NCBI GenBank assembly: GCA_029266015.1
Contig: JAJUFK010000100.1
Location: 1 to 7,769 of the forward strand
Reading direction: 5' to 3'
Length of the DNA stretch: 7,769 nucleotides
Source of the DNA: Bacteroidota bacterium
Lineage (GTDB): Bacteria; Bacteroidota; Bacteroidia; Bacteroidales; UBA1715
The notes beneath the pieces were generated by a model. The model was not told the origin of the DNA, searched no databases, and saw only the letters and a list, made by a program, of their open reading frames with translations. A program made the translations under genes and the position numbers. This document shows positions 7,001 through 7,769 of the stretch, in pieces; position 1 is the first letter of the stretch, and every line of letters starts with the position of its first letter.

Positions 7001-7576
7001 TTATTTTACCATATTTTTTAGAAACGTTATAATATCTTCTGTTTCCATAATAATATCAGGACGAACAATATCAATTACTGATTTAGGCATAATTGACACT
7101 TCGGCTTCACTTGGATCTTGAATTATTAGAGTTCCTCCTAATTGTTTTATTATTTTCATGCCTTGTGCGCCATCTTTGTTAGCTCCCGACAATAAAATTG
7201 CAATAAGCTCATGTTTATATACTTGTGCTGCACTTGCAAACAATACATCAATAGATGGTCGGGAAAATTCTACAGGCTGCTCTGTAGATAACGAAAATGT
7301 ATAATCATCTTCTACCAACAAATGATAATTTGATGGTGCAATATATACTGTATTTTGCTCTATTTTTTGTTTATCAAACGGTTCTACAATTGGCTTGTGT
7401 GACGTAAGCGAAACCGATTCTGCTAAACCGGAACGTACATGTTTAAGCCTATGCAATGTAATAATTATTGGAATAGAAAAATGTTTTGGTAACGATTCTA
7501 AAATATGTAAAATAGTTTGAAAACTCCCTGCAGAGCCTCCTATTACTATTGCTTTATATGGATATTTTATTGCCAT
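7001..7576 (-). CDS. cheB: Stand-alone CheB-type methylesterase domain protein (no receiver domain)
   Basis: CheB enzymes hydrolyse glutamyl methyl esters on chemoreceptors and deamidate glutamines. This 191-residue protein is the catalytic domain alone. Classical CheB is about 350 residues with an N-terminal phospho-acceptor domain, which is absent here because the ATG immediately precedes the IKYPYKAIVIGGSAG strand. The catalytic triad is visible: nucleophile S15 in IGGSAGS, H42 in ITLHRLKH, and D135 in LLSGANKDGAQGM. TVYIAPSNYHLL at 76-87, SRPSIDVLFASAA at 105-117 and AEVSIMPKSV at 158-167 are family hallmarks. The start codon directly abuts the cheR stop (TAA then ATG, no gap), so the two are almost certainly one operon. 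Bacteroidota often carry such domain-only CheB/CheR pairs near hybrid PAS histidine kinases rather than in flagellar clusters; that context is family knowledge and lies outside this window. The true substrate is unknown. Confidence 0.93.
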   Translation of the reverse strand: MAIKYPYKAIVIGGSAGSFQTILHILESLPKHFSIPIIITLHRLKHVRSGLAESVSLTSHKPIVEPFDKQKIEQNTVYIAPSNYHLLVEDDYTFSLSTEQPVEFSRPSIDVLFASAAQVYKHELIAILLSGANKDGAQGMKIIKQLGGTLIIQDPSEAEVSIMPKSVIDIVRPDIIMETEDIITFLKNMVK

Positions 7577-7769
7577 TTATTTTTTACGATATATTCGTTC
7601 TTCCTTATTTTCTATTTTATACGAATCTCGCAAACCTTCTATCATCGTATTGTCTTGTAATCCAAGCAATAAATATCCTTGCTGCCTTAAATGTTTTGTA
7701 ATATTTGCAAGTATTATTTGATGCATTTGAACATTAAAATACAATAAACTATTTCTAAATAAAACTATA
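7577..7769 (-). CDS. cheR: CheR-type glutamate methyltransferase, C-terminal end only (5' part beyond window)
   Basis: Only the last 63 residues and the stop codon are present; the frame is open to the right edge. The visible part begins IVLFRNSLLYFNVQ, corresponding to the CRNVLIYF motif near the end of the SAM-binding domain of CheR. It continues with HLRQQGYLLLGLQDN (classically a GGYL-x-LG strand-turn) and ends in EERIYRKK, matching the usual FxxxxRIYRK-like C-terminus. CheR transfers methyl groups from AdoMet to receptor glutamates, the reverse partner of CheB. The usual Cys before RN is Phe here, and the usual Gly-Gly turn is Gln-Gly; neither is a known catalytic loss. The stop directly abuts the cheB ATG. 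The N-terminal helical domain and the main AdoMet-binding motif cannot be judged. Confidence 0.85.
   Translation of the reverse strand, partial: IVLFRNSLLYFNVQMHQIILANITKHLRQQGYLLLGLQDNTMIEGLRDSYKIENKEERIYRKK

Overview
The window looks like chromosomal DNA of a low-G+C Bacteroidota bacterium (about one third G+C by eye). The evidence is Bacteroidota-type promoter -7 boxes (TAnnTTTG) upstream of three genes, the absence of strong Shine-Dalgarno sequences, a Bacteroidota-type outer-membrane barrel protein, lipoproteins, and protein sequences that resemble Bacteroidota homologues from memory. The genus cannot be resolved. Nothing in the window points to phage, plasmid, transposon, CRISPR or RNA genes.

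Layout, left to right. (1) Bases 1-1204, minus strand: a SufS-type cysteine desulfurase, complete except for the last few codons, which lie beyond the left edge. (2) Bases 1205-1401: a divergent intergenic region with a TAnnTTTG box for each flanking gene and no room for a cobalamin riboswitch. (3) Bases 1402-5058, plus strand: full-length cobalamin-dependent methionine synthase MetH with all four modules and intact zinc, cobalamin and AdoMet-binding residues. (4) Bases 5064-6023, plus strand: a predicted lipoprotein with a probable jelly-roll (polysaccharide-lyase/lectin-like) domain, five bases after metH and probably co-transcribed with it. (5) Bases 6038-6899, minus strand, convergent with the preceding pair: a 44-residue lipoprotein gene that is easy to miss, overlapping or abutting a signal-peptide-bearing outer-membrane protein of a conserved Bacteroidota family. 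A good promoter precedes the pair. (6) Bases 7001-7769, minus strand: a CheB methylesterase domain protein with no receiver domain, directly abutting the 3' end of cheR, whose start lies beyond the right edge.

Functionally the window divides into sulfur and one-carbon housekeeping (sufS, metH), envelope proteins (two lipoproteins and one barrel protein) and a signalling pair (cheR-cheB). I see no clear new multi-gene system. The most interesting items are the micro-lipoprotein/outer-membrane protein pair with its non-ATG start, the uncharacterised jelly-roll lipoprotein attached to metH, and the receiver-less CheB with a CheR partner and no other chemotaxis genes in view.
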